Source of the DNA: Sporomusa acidovorans
GTDB lineage: Bacteria > Bacillota > Negativicutes > Sporomusales > Sporomusaceae
Assembly: GCF_002257695.2 (NCBI RefSeq)
Contig: NZ_CP155571.1
Direction: 5' to 3' (one strand)
DNA: 64,000 nucleotides
Part shown: piece after piece, positions 16,682 to 24,573 of the stretch
Layout: every line of letters starts with the position of its first letter
Position numbering within the stretch: position 1 is the first letter of the stretch
Notes under the pieces: model-generated
What the model saw: the letters and a program-made list of their open reading frames with translations, nothing else
What the model was told of the DNA's origin: nothing
The model's database searches: none
Program-made: the position numbers and the translations under genes

Positions 16682-17473
16682 TTATAGTTTAAAGCCACCA
16701 TATTCGGCTAAAGCATGTTTGCAAGTACAGTCAAGTTCTGGTTGTAAGTTTTCTAAAGCCGATAAAATTAACTGTTTAATATTCTCCGTATTAGCTTGCA
16801 TTGTTTCCAAAACTTCATGATGGGTTAATGGTTGTGGCGAGATACCTGCAGCATAATTAGTAACCATCGAAACAGTCGCATAGCACATTTCTGCTTCTCT
16901 GGCTAAAACAACCTCAGGAACATTCGTCATACCGACAACATCGCCCCCTAACTTTGCAAACATTTTAATCTCAGCCGGTGTCTCAAAGCGGGGACCATCA
17001 GTGCAGACATATGTTCCTTGTTCATGAATGGGAATGTTTAATTTCTGGGCAAATTCACAGAGTGTTTTGCGAATGGAAGGACAATAAGGTGTGGTTACAT
17101 CTACATGAACAACGCCCCGTTCTCCCCCTTCATAAAATGTTGTTACCCTGTTTTTAACAAAATCGAGAAACTGATCAATAAGTACGAAGCTACCTGGTTT
17201 CATGTCCAGGTTAAGTGAACCCACGGCCGTTGTTGCAATAATATTTTGTACGCCAAGCTTTTTCATAGCCCAGATATTGGCCCGATAGTTGATTAAGTGT
17301 GGCGGAATTGAATGAGTACTGCCATGACGCGGGATAAAAGCGATTTGCTCTCCCGCATATTCGCCGCTTTTGAAACGTACAATGCCAAATGGCGTGGCAA
17401 CGCATTCTTCACGAATATTATTTAAGATTTTCGGATCATATACACCTGTCCCACCAATAATGGCGATTTTCAT
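16682..17473 (-). CDS. mtnP: S-methyl-5'-thioadenosine phosphorylase
   Basis: MtnP cleaves methylthioadenosine with phosphate to adenine and methylthioribose-1-phosphate. The 263-residue protein opens with IGGTGVYD and contains PRHGSTHSIPPH (phosphate and substrate binding), NYRANIWAMK, YVCTDGPRFET and GMTNVPE, the standard PNP/MTAP family series. Members of this family from anaerobes can also accept inosine or methylthioinosine, which would couple it with MtaD; that is inference. It lies 15 bases downstream of a HAD phosphatase and 30 bases upstream of ahcY in one apparent operon. Confidence 0.93.
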   Translation of the reverse strand: MKIAIIGGTGVYDPKILNNIREECVATPFGIVRFKSGEYAGEQIAFIPRHGSTHSIPPHLINYRANIWAMKKLGVQNIIATTAVGSLNLDMKPGSFVLIDQFLDFVKNRVTTFYEGGERGVVHVDVTTPYCPSIRKTLCEFAQKLNIPIHEQGTYVCTDGPRFETPAEIKMFAKLGGDVVGMTNVPEVVLAREAEMCYATVSMVTNYAAGISPQPLTHHEVLETMQANTENIKQLILSALENLQPELDCTCKHALAEYGGFKL

Positions 17474-17488
17474 AGCTTATCACCCTGC

Positions 17489-18136
17489 CTATTTATTTTC
17501 TACTTCACATATTGTAAGTAAATCTTCAATTGTAGTGAGCTCATAGTCTGGCTGTTCAGCTAGTAGCAATTCCCAATCAACTTGCGTCCAACGAACGGCG
17601 GCTGTTTTTGTTCCGGCTGCACGTGCACTCGCCAAATCAAAAGGACTATCTCCCACCATCAAGCAATCTGTAGGCTCAAGCTTGATAGCTGCAAGTGCCC
17701 GCAGCACAGGTTCAGGTTTTGGTTTATGGGTTTGACATTCTTCATGACCAATAACAGCAAAAAAATATTTATCCATATCAAATAGTTTTAGACCGCGAAT
17801 CGCCGTACCTTTCGTTTTTGAAGTTACTATGGCCATACGTACACCGTTATTATAGAGTTTTTGAATCGTTTCCGGTACCTTAGTAAAACCAGTCGTTAAT
17901 TCGTCATGGTGGGCCAGATTGAATTCTCTGTAAGTCCTAATCAATTCGTCCACTTTATCCGGACCATAGAACTCCATGGCATCCCTAAGGGGTTTACCAA
18001 AAAATGCATATACTTCTTTAGGGGTTAATGTCCGTCCATAGTGTTGGTGAAACGTATGTTGGAAAGAACGGATAATTAAATCTGAAGTATCGATTAGTGT
18101 ACCATCAAGATCAAATAAGACGCCCTTAAATCCCAA
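17489..18136 (-). CDS. HAD hydrolase, PpaX/phosphoglycolate phosphatase-like
   Basis: This 215-residue haloacid-dehalogenase phosphatase carries motif I FDLDGTLID (8-16), motif II VTSKTKG, the lysine of motif III in HKPKPEP and motif IV MVGDSPFD. It closely resembles pyrophosphatase PpaX and phosphoglycolate phosphatase Gph, which are hard to separate by sequence. The TTG start has AGGAGGATACAA in front. It heads the mtnP-ahcY-mtaD block. Its upstream region carries a consensus SOS box at 18297-18310, which is unusual for this family. Confidence 0.85.
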   Translation of the reverse strand: MGFKGVLFDLDGTLIDTSDLIIRSFQHTFHQHYGRTLTPKEVYAFFGKPLRDAMEFYGPDKVDELIRTYREFNLAHHDELTTGFTKVPETIQKLYNNGVRMAIVTSKTKGTAIRGLKLFDMDKYFFAVIGHEECQTHKPKPEPVLRALAAIKLEPTDCLMVGDSPFDLASARAAGTKTAAVRWTQVDWELLLAEQPDYELTTIEDLLTICEVENK

Positions 18137-18184
18137 TTGTATCCTCCTGTAAAAAATTTCTGTTGGTTCATAAACCCAGGAAAA

Positions 18185-18210
18185 TGATAGATCTCCTGGG
18201 CTGAATGTAT
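18185..18210 (-). other. Small hairpin in the leader of the HAD phosphatase gene
   Basis: The arms CCCAGGA and TCCTGGG (7 bp) enclose a 12-base loop about 50 bases before the start codon; the minus strand continues with GTTTATG. It could be a weak attenuator or an mRNA-stabilising structure. No riboswitch class was recognised. Confidence 0.4.
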
Positions 18211-18296
18211 TTGATAACTCAAAATAACTATCAAGTTAAGGAAAACTAGCTTGTCCGCGATATGTTCACAATTAATATATAGTCCATATTTTATTT

Positions 18297-18310
18297 TGAA
18301 CATATGTTCG
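18297..18310 (-). promoter_or_regulatory. Consensus LexA operator (SOS box)
   Basis: The minus strand reads CGAACATATGTTCA, matching CGAAC-N4-GTTC exactly. A partial second site GAACATATC lies at 18259-18267 on the same strand. The only gene downstream is the HAD phosphatase block starting at 18136. No good -10/-35 pair could be fixed. Confidence 0.6.
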
Positions 18311-18386
18311 TTTTTATTGCGATCAAAGCTTTAATGTAATAATTCAAGCTTATAAAAAGAATCCCTGCTTAGCCAATTAGTGTAAT

Positions 18387-18803
18387 TTATAAATTTACAC
18401 CAATAAACCCGCCAAGTGCTCCCGCTAGACTGCCGGCAGCGAATTTATTAACCAGCATAAGCACAGAGATTTGTTCATGACCTAATTCAAGTCCTACTCC
18501 TATTGAGAACAGCACATAGATAATACCGACAGTGCAGCCAATAAACAACCCTTTGGCTGCTATTTGTTTTGTTGCGAAAACGCTACCGGCAAAAATACTG
18601 GTCATTGTTACCGCTACCATTATGTATTCAATGTAGTTATCAATAAACTTATTATCAGATAGCAAACTAATTATCGAAAGAAAAACAGCAGATATAAGTG
18701 AGATAGCAATGCTAAACGCGACTCCTTTGAAAATAGCCATAGAAATGTTAGTATTCCGTGAAGTTTGGGGGTAGTTTTTTATCCGACGGGAAATTTTGGC
18801 CAT
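18387..18803 (-). CDS. TIGR04086-type four-helix membrane protein
   Basis: This protein of about 138 residues has a basic N-terminus and four hydrophobic segments (about 25-45, 58-78, 85-105, 115-137), ending in AAGSLAGALGGFIGVNL. It matches the pattern of the TIGR04086/YrzE membrane family, whose function is unknown. The ATG at 18803 has GGAGGG eight bases upstream; the longer frame from 18821 would place that site inside the coding region. It lies 75 bases downstream of surE's stop, and a consensus SOS box lies about 80 bases beyond its own stop. Confidence 0.8.
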   Translation of the reverse strand: MAKISRRIKNYPQTSRNTNISMAIFKGVAFSIAISLISAVFLSIISLLSDNKFIDNYIEYIMVAVTMTSIFAGSVFATKQIAAKGLFIGCTVGIIYVLFSIGVGLELGHEQISVLMLVNKFAAGSLAGALGGFIGVNL

Positions 18804-18878
18804 ATTGCTCCCTCCTGACACCTTTTACAGTAAATTTATGCAAATAACGGCCAAATATGCCGGAATTGTAGGATAAGT

Positions 18879-19634
18879 TTATAGTCCCCAAGTTTCTAAA
18901 ATATTCATTATTCCATAATTTGTTAAATCGAAATGGATCGGTGTAATGGAAACTTTACCGTCTTTGAGTGCAATAATATCACTATCGGGGGAGTTTTCTG
19001 TTTCGGAGACATGACCGCTCATCCAATAATAGGTACGTCCACGGGGATCTAAACGTCGCTCAAAAGTGTTTTCGTAGTTACGAACCCCCAGCTTAGTAAT
19101 AGCTATACCTTTTAACTGGTTTTCAGGTAATGCGGGAACATTGACGTTAAGGAGTGTATTGGGGGGTAAGCTTTTATTTATCATTGTTTCTATAATTTTT
19201 TTTGCCAATCTGGCGGCTGGTTTATAATCATATTCTTGCCAGCTGTCTAATGACATAGCAATTGCCGGTAGACCGTGCAACGCTCCTTCAATGGCAGCAC
19301 TTACCGTTCCTGAATATAAAACATCGGTACCTAAATTTGACCCTTGATTGATTCCAGATACAATAATATCTGGTTGATCACTAATTAACAGCGACTCCAA
19401 CGCAACTTTAACGCAGTCAGTGGGTGTTCCGCCAACCCGCCAGGCGCGAATATCCTTATTTATATAATGTTCATCTACCCAAATGGGATGGTGTACAGTA
19501 ATTGCCTGACTGGATGCACTTTTTTCACTATCTGGGGCGACGACGGTAATTTTCGCAAATGGTAAGAGTTCTTCCCAGAGTGCTTTTATCCCCGGTGCAA
19601 GTATGCCATCGTCATTCGTTAATAATATATGCAA
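18879..19634 (-). CDS. surE: 5'/3'-nucleotidase SurE
   Basis: SurE removes phosphate from nucleoside monophosphates and is induced in stationary phase in model bacteria. The 251-residue protein has the metal-binding start LLTNDDGILAPGI, VAPDSEKSASSQAIT, GTPTDCVK and SGINQGSNLGTDVLYSGTV, all canonical. The start is TTG with GGAGG eight bases upstream. It follows queE after 18 bases in the same direction, so the deazaguanine genes and surE are probably in one transcript. Confidence 0.96.
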   Translation of the reverse strand: MHILLTNDDGILAPGIKALWEELLPFAKITVVAPDSEKSASSQAITVHHPIWVDEHYINKDIRAWRVGGTPTDCVKVALESLLISDQPDIIVSGINQGSNLGTDVLYSGTVSAAIEGALHGLPAIAMSLDSWQEYDYKPAARLAKKIIETMINKSLPPNTLLNVNVPALPENQLKGIAITKLGVRNYENTFERRLDPRGRTYYWMSGHVSETENSPDSDIIALKDGKVSITPIHFDLTNYGIMNILETWGL

Positions 19635-19652
19635 AAAAATAACCTCCTAACG

Positions 19653-20378
19653 CTATAAATACCCCATAAATTTATGGGTTTGCGGTATAACCCGGACATC
19701 GTTAAGCAAGGTTAACGCTTTTTCCTGATAAAAAAGTAAAACATCAGGCAGAACCGCTTCACAGCCATTTACCGGTGTAACTGGCTGAAGAATTACCGGT
19801 ATATGATGATCTACAGAAGCTACCAGCTCAAACGCCTGTTGCAATTCGGTCTGCTGACTTTTTCCAGTGACAACAATTTTTACAAAGACATTTTTGCGTG
19901 CGGCCAATAATAAAAACTCTTTATGCTCTTGCCAATAGGGTTTATCTGTAACAGTTGGTAGTTTTATATCCATGCTGATTATATCAATATATGGTAAAAC
20001 TAAGGCTAATTGCTGAAATAAAGTTCCATTTGTTTCAAGATATAGGGGAGCTTTGAGCTGGGGTAATAATTCAGCAATCATCTTTGCCTGACAAAGTGGT
20101 TCACCACCTGTCAGACTAATAGAATGATGCGGAACTGCCAATAAAGAATTAATATGCCGTGCAAGGTTATCAATTGAGAATTGCATGGGCAGCTGGGCAA
20201 AATCGCGCTTTCCAGGAGTTCGCTCAACTAAAGCATTTTTTACCGTATGATGAGAGTTAGGCGTGTCGCAGTAAGTACAAGCCAGATTGCAGCCAGCCAA
20301 GCGTACAAATACCTGCCTGGTTCCCACATATAAGCCTTCACCTTGAATTGAGGAAAATACTTCTACAATGTTGATCAT
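19653..20378 (-). CDS. queE: 7-carboxy-7-deazaguanine synthase
   Basis: QueE is a radical-SAM enzyme of queuosine/preQ0 synthesis that turns carboxytetrahydropterin into carboxydeazaguanine. The 241-residue protein contains VEVFSSIQGEG and the cluster motif C30-x3-C34-x2-C37 (CNLACTYCDTP), which here has the ordinary radical-SAM spacing, followed by SLTGGEPLCQ. I place the start at ATG 20378, which has GGAG six bases upstream, rather than at the longer frame from 20426 that overlaps queD. It follows the queD stop after two bases. queC and queF are not in the window. Confidence 0.93.
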   Translation of the reverse strand: MINIVEVFSSIQGEGLYVGTRQVFVRLAGCNLACTYCDTPNSHHTVKNALVERTPGKRDFAQLPMQFSIDNLARHINSLLAVPHHSISLTGGEPLCQAKMIAELLPQLKAPLYLETNGTLFQQLALVLPYIDIISMDIKLPTVTDKPYWQEHKEFLLLAARKNVFVKIVVTGKSQQTELQQAFELVASVDHHIPVILQPVTPVNGCEAVLPDVLLFYQEKALTLLNDVRVIPQTHKFMGYL

Positions 20379-20380
20379 TT

Positions 20381-20758
20381 CTACTCCTGCGGGCAATACT
20401 TGACAGCTGACCGAGGGGATTCCCATACTTGAACACAGCGTATGCTAATACCCTGTTGAAAAACGGAGTTATTAGCGAGTGTATCATATATATATTTTGC
20501 TATATATTCTGCGGTGGGATTAGTAGATTTAAATGCCGGTAAATCATTGAGGTAATAGTGATCAAGAGTGTCAACTACTTTGCCAACCTCGGCCTTTAGG
20601 TCTTTAAAATCCATAACCATACCTAAATGATTGAGTTCCTGGCCGCAAACGGTTACTTCCACTTTCCAGTTGTGCCCGTGTAAACGGCTACATTTACCCG
20701 GATAGTCGGGTAATTGGTGAGCTGCTTCAAACTCAGTAATAATCGTTAATTCATACAT
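20381..20758 (-). CDS. queD: 6-carboxy-5,6,7,8-tetrahydropterin synthase
   Basis: QueD converts dihydroneopterin triphosphate to carboxytetrahydropterin, the step before QueE. The 125-residue protein shows zinc ligands His14, His27 and His29 (FEAAHQL, RLHGHNW), the catalytic Cys23, MVMDFKDLK and a Glu near the C-terminus. The ATG has AGGAGG seven bases upstream. The gene is followed directly by queE. I looked for a preQ1 riboswitch in the 200 bases upstream and did not find one; that space holds a copy of an interspersed repeat. Confidence 0.94.
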   Translation of the reverse strand: MYELTIITEFEAAHQLPDYPGKCSRLHGHNWKVEVTVCGQELNHLGMVMDFKDLKAEVGKVVDTLDHYYLNDLPAFKSTNPTAEYIAKYIYDTLANNSVFQQGISIRCVQVWESPRSAVKYCPQE

Positions 20759-20847
20759 AATAATGCCTCCTTAGTATACCAATTCTTATTTATAGAGGTA
20801 TATAGATATACTTTGGCACTGTGTGTCAAAGTATTCATTATCATTGG

Positions 20848-20933
20848 AAAAGGACTTGGCTTATGCCAAGTCTTTTAGAACGCCGGCAGATGCCGTAGTC
20901 GTTTGCTCTAGGGTAAGAATACTTTCTGTCTGG
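20848..20933 (+). repeat. Interspersed intergenic repeat, copy 1
   Basis: The element starts with a hairpin (GGACTTGGC-TTAT-GCCAAGTCTTTT), then a CCGGCAGA block, TAGTCGTT, and TAAGAATACTTTCTG. The same ordered blocks occur at 56936-57055 and, inverted, at 63227-63306; a short form is at 35533-35577. The hairpin could terminate transcripts in both directions. Confidence 0.65.
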
Positions 20934-20960
20934 ACAAAAAAAGATGAGCATTAACTCACC
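20934..20960 (-). terminator. Terminator of the glycosyltransferase gene
   Basis: On the minus strand GGTGAG-TTAAT-GCTCATC is followed by seven T. The hairpin begins three bases after the glycosyltransferase stop codon. Confidence 0.88.
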
Positions 20961-20962
20961 TT

Positions 20963-22246
20963 TTATTTAATCACTTGCTTACTTAGGAGGTTTTCCTTAG
21001 AAAATTCGTCTGAATTGCTTAAGAGTATATCGTGATAACTCAGACTACGGGTATGCGCGGTATGGCTCCAGTCACGTTCATGGCGGTGTAGAAACCCTAG
21101 GAAAGTTATCGGTATCCAACTGTAAATAAACAATGGATAGAATAGAGAATAAAACCAAGTTTTCCAGTTTGCACGAATTTTTAAAAGGATAATCGCCGGA
21201 AAGATATATTGCCCAATGGCAATAACTGTCCACACTTCAACAGGCAGAACCATATATAGGATATTTGTATAGAATGGGGTCACATGATAAAGATAGCTTA
21301 ATAGGACAAATGTTGTCGATAAAAGTAAGAAATGGGGTTGAACCAGATGAAGTACACCATCTAAAATTCTAATATCACGCCGTTTTATTCCTTCGGCTAT
21401 AAGTTTTGGAATAAAACGGCCGGCGACATCAAAATGGCCTTGAGCCCAACGTTTCCGTTGGTTCCAGGCTTGCTTAAATGTAAGTGGCTTTTCGTCATAT
21501 ACAATGGCATCATGTGCCCAGGTGGTGCGAATGCCGATTAATAGTACTTTCATTGTAAATTCCATATCTTCTGTAAGGCAGGTAGCACCCCAGCCAAATC
21601 TTTTGAGAATATCTGTCGAAATACACATGCCGGTACCGCCTAACACACTGGATAAGCCTAAGTTATATTTAGCTAGGTGCCAAACATGATTAACTACCCA
21701 GAATGAAATGGCAAAGGTAGCAGAAATCCAGGTGTCATTAGGGTTTTTGGCGTCAAGATAGCCTTGAATAACTTTTTCACCTTTGCACAAGCGGTTATTC
21801 ATTTCTAAAAGAAAATTCGTATCTACCAGATTGTCAGCGTCAAATACAACTACAGCGTCATATTGCTTTTTTTGGGAAAAAAGTTTTTCAAACATCCATT
21901 CCATTGCATAACCTTTACCCCGCTGTTCGAGGTTAAAACGCTCATATACGATAGCACCGGCATTTTTTGCAATTTGAGCTGTCTTATCTTTGCAATTATC
22001 GGCAATGACATAAATGTCATAAAGATTCCGTGGATAATTAAGTACATGCAGGTTTTCAACCAACTGACCAATGACCTGCTCCTCATTGTGGGCAGCTACA
22101 ATAACTGCAAATGTATTTTTTGGTGTGAGAATTTTGTCTTCATGCCGTTTGCAAATGCCAAAAAATGCGATGACAAAGTAGTATAGTGTAAAAAATACAA
22201 TAATGAGTTGCATAGGAATCATTATGTAATCAAATATATAATTCAT
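20963..22246 (-). CDS. Membrane glycosyltransferase family 2 (processive type)
   Basis: This 427-residue protein has an N-terminal membrane segment (about 8-28), a GT-A catalytic domain (about 45-270) and three to four C-terminal membrane helices. Catalytic signatures are VIVAAHNEE, the metal-binding DAD (FDADNLVD), GGTGM, the TED of LTEDMEF, and QRKRWAQG, the QxxRW motif of processive enzymes such as hyaluronan, cellulose or poly-GlcNAc synthases. The product is unknown. A good AAGGAG site precedes the ATG. It stands alone between two terminators or repeats, upstream of queD and downstream of pssA. Confidence 0.88.
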   Translation of the reverse strand: MNYIFDYIMIPMQLIIVFFTLYYFVIAFFGICKRHEDKILTPKNTFAVIVAAHNEEQVIGQLVENLHVLNYPRNLYDIYVIADNCKDKTAQIAKNAGAIVYERFNLEQRGKGYAMEWMFEKLFSQKKQYDAVVVFDADNLVDTNFLLEMNNRLCKGEKVIQGYLDAKNPNDTWISATFAISFWVVNHVWHLAKYNLGLSSVLGGTGMCISTDILKRFGWGATCLTEDMEFTMKVLLIGIRTTWAHDAIVYDEKPLTFKQAWNQRKRWAQGHFDVAGRFIPKLIAEGIKRRDIRILDGVLHLVQPHFLLLSTTFVLLSYLYHVTPFYTNILYMVLPVEVWTVIAIGQYIFPAIILLKIRANWKTWFYSLFYPLFIYSWIPITFLGFLHRHERDWSHTAHTRSLSYHDILLSNSDEFSKENLLSKQVIK

Positions 22247-22396
22247 GGACTATTCTCCTTACAAAATCCTGTGTTGAGATGCGCATGACTGACAGGATGT
22301 TAACGGTTTTCCTGAAACTTTTCATATACATCATATGCAAAGTTTTGGGGTAAATGATTATTTTGTTGCTGGCAGACCTGGCAGGATAAACAATGA

Positions 22397-23068
22397 TTAA
22401 CGGTGATCAAAGACACCAAACAATGTATTTAAAATGCCAAATAGCGCATAAGCAAAAAAAGGAACAAACAAAAAAGCATTAAGTGTTAAGAATAGTATAT
22501 ATACGCCTATTGCCACAGTTATAACAACCGGAATTAATCGAATTGGTTCTCCATCTTTGCCTTTAAAATCAGGATAACGGATAGTACTGATCATTAAATA
22601 GGCAAAAACTGCTACCAATAAAGGGAAAAACCAACCAGACGGTTTCATACCCAGCATGACAAAGGTTGCTATTACACAGCCGGCAGCAGGTATTGGCAAC
22701 CCCATAAAAAAACCTTTTACTTTGCTGGTATTAACATTAAATCTAGCTAACCGCAATGCACCACAAGTTGCAAAAGCAGCAGCGATAAAAGCGCCTGGTA
22801 ACCCGAAATCTTTAAGTAAAAAGGCATAGGCCAGCATTGCAGGAGCTACACCAAAGGAAACCAGATCGCAAAGTGAATCAAGTTCTTTGCCGAAGTCGCC
22901 GCTGACACCAAAATAACGGGCAACCCGGCCATCTAAGCCATCAGCAATCATAGCGGCAACAATAAAATATGCCGCCATAGTAAAATGGTTTTGAAACGTA
23001 AAAATAATGGCAAATACGCCAAATACCAGATTGGATGCAGTTAATATATTAGGAATAGCGTTTTTCAC
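22397..23068 (-). CDS. pssA: CDP-diacylglycerol-serine O-phosphatidyltransferase
   Basis: PssA makes phosphatidylserine from CDP-diacylglycerol and serine in the membrane. The 223-residue protein has six or more hydrophobic segments and the CDP-alcohol phosphotransferase motif DGLDGRVAR-x8-GKELDSLCD (Asp43, Asp46, Asp64, Asp68). The GTG start overlaps the psd stop (GTGA), so translation is coupled to psd. With Psd it supplies phosphatidylethanolamine, as expected for a diderm Firmicute. Confidence 0.95.
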   Translation of the reverse strand: MKNAIPNILTASNLVFGVFAIIFTFQNHFTMAAYFIVAAMIADGLDGRVARYFGVSGDFGKELDSLCDLVSFGVAPAMLAYAFLLKDFGLPGAFIAAAFATCGALRLARFNVNTSKVKGFFMGLPIPAAGCVIATFVMLGMKPSGWFFPLLVAVFAYLMISTIRYPDFKGKDGEPIRLIPVVITVAIGVYILFLTLNAFLFVPFFAYALFGILNTLFGVFDHR

Positions 23069-23706
23069 TCTTCCTTTACCCTCCCTATTACCGTTTTTCC
23101 GCCTTTTACCCTATCCCCCTTTTTTACCAGGATTTCAACTGTTGTTGGTACAACAAGCTCAGTACAAGATCCAAATTTGATAAGTCCATAACGTTCACCC
23201 TGTTTCAGAACAGTTCCTAATGTAACCCAGGATACTATACGCCTGGCTAATATCCCGGCGATTTGCGTAACTAAAATGCGCATTTTGTTATTTTCCAGAC
23301 CAATAGCATGACGTTCATTTTCACAAGATGCCGATTCTTTATATGCGGGTTTAAATCTGCCGCAAGTATATTGTTGGTATTTAATTTCACCTTGTACAGG
23401 ACTGCGATTTACATGAACATCAAATATAGATAAAAAGATAGTGACTTTTATGCCTTTATCATTTAGAAACTGGTCATCATACACTTCCGTAACACCCATT
23501 ACTTTGCCGTCAGCAGGAGATACAATTAAATTATCATTATCAGGTATGTCGCGAGTGGGATTACGGAAAAAGAAGGTAACAAAGGCTGTCAGTACACCCG
23601 GAATAATAGCCCACAGGGCACCCAGGGTTAGCGCAGCAATACATGTGACCAGTCCCAGTATGGCGATATATAAATATCCTTCTTTAACTATAGGAGTTCT
23701 TATCAT
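23065..23706 (-). CDS. psd: Phosphatidylserine decarboxylase (short, archaeal-type)
   Basis: Psd converts phosphatidylserine to phosphatidylethanolamine. The 213-residue proenzyme has two hydrophobic segments near the N-terminus (about 10-48), SPADGKVMGV, FDVHVNRSP and the self-cleavage site FGS (Gly179-Ser180), which yields the pyruvoyl group. The length and motif match the short Psd class. The ATG has GGGGTGG upstream. It overlaps pssA by four bases. Confidence 0.95.
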   Translation of the reverse strand: MIRTPIVKEGYLYIAILGLVTCIAALTLGALWAIIPGVLTAFVTFFFRNPTRDIPDNDNLIVSPADGKVMGVTEVYDDQFLNDKGIKVTIFLSIFDVHVNRSPVQGEIKYQQYTCGRFKPAYKESASCENERHAIGLENNKMRILVTQIAGILARRIVSWVTLGTVLKQGERYGLIKFGSCTELVVPTTVEILVKKGDRVKGGKTVIGRVKEE

Positions 23707-23788
23707 CCATCCACCCCCCTGCCCAAAAACTTGTAGTATTGAAAAAGCAAGTTCAATATATCAGTATAGTATAAGTAGTTTACTTTGT

Positions 23789-24517
23789 CTAATATTTTTT
23801 CTTCCCTATGATTTTTAGAGCAAACTTTGGTAAGACTAGCATTCTGATTACGCGTTGCGGTTGACAAAGCAGACGAAATAACCATTCAAGGCTGGTGCGC
23901 TGCATCCATAGTGGGGCCCGTCTGACTGCGCCGGCCATGACATCAAAAGTCCCCCCCACTCCCATACACACAGGAACATTAAGTTTTGTTAAATTTCTAG
24001 CCAGCCACTTTTCTTGTTTGGGAACGCCCAAGGCGGCTAATAATATGTCAGGTTTTGCGGCAGTAATCGTGTTAATAATGTCAGACTCGTCCTCAGAGGA
24101 AAAAAATCCGTGTCTTGTCCCGCATATACATAAGCCCGGATAACGTTCTAAAGCCGCAGCTTTGGCCTTGTTAATAATTTCAGGCTGACTACCAAACATG
24201 AAGACGCGATATCCTTTGCTTGCAGCTTCTGATAAAATATTTTGCGTTAAATCGTATCCGGCTACACGTTCAAGTATAGTATATCCTTGATATCTTGCTG
24301 CCCATACTACACCAGCTCCGTCCGGTACTACTAAATCACATTGTTCAAGAATACAGGCCAGTTCTAGATCTTTTTGTGCCAGCATAACCATTTCGGCATT
24401 GGCAGTTGCTACTAAGTGCGGTGTTTTTTCTCGAATATACTGTTCAAGTATAGCTACTGCTTCTGACATGGTAACAGTATCGATTGTCACGTTTAAGACG
24501 GTTGCTTTCTTACTCAC
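23789..24517 (-). CDS. WecG/TagA/CpsF family glycosyltransferase
   Basis: This 242-residue GT26 enzyme transfers N-acetylmannosamine or a related sugar onto a lipid-linked acceptor in teichoic acid, enterobacterial common antigen or exopolysaccharide synthesis. Visible motifs are LVATANAEMV (35-44), VVPDGAGVVWAAR with the catalytic Asp66, FMFGSQPE, GVPKQEKW and VGGTFDVMAG. The C-terminus ends in basic residues typical of membrane association. The start is GTG; the nearest GGAG is about 13 bases upstream, rather far. It lies in a run of envelope genes, between the class A PBP and psd. Confidence 0.92.
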   Translation of the reverse strand: MSKKATVLNVTIDTVTMSEAVAILEQYIREKTPHLVATANAEMVMLAQKDLELACILEQCDLVVPDGAGVVWAARYQGYTILERVAGYDLTQNILSEAASKGYRVFMFGSQPEIINKAKAAALERYPGLCICGTRHGFFSSEDESDIINTITAAKPDILLAALGVPKQEKWLARNLTKLNVPVCMGVGGTFDVMAGAVRRAPLWMQRTSLEWLFRLLCQPQRVIRMLVLPKFALKIIGKKKY

Positions 24518-24573
24518 AGAAAAATGTTAACTCCTTGTTATATTTTACTATCCTAGCACATTGTACCACAAGT

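Noticed and set aside
18094..18303. 69-codon frame just after the SOS box
   Set aside because: It overlaps the start of the HAD phosphatase in another frame, lacks a ribosome site and has no family pattern.
20759..20962. preQ1 riboswitch upstream of queD
   Set aside because: I searched the leader for the short pseudoknot aptamer with its A-rich tail; only the interspersed repeat is there.
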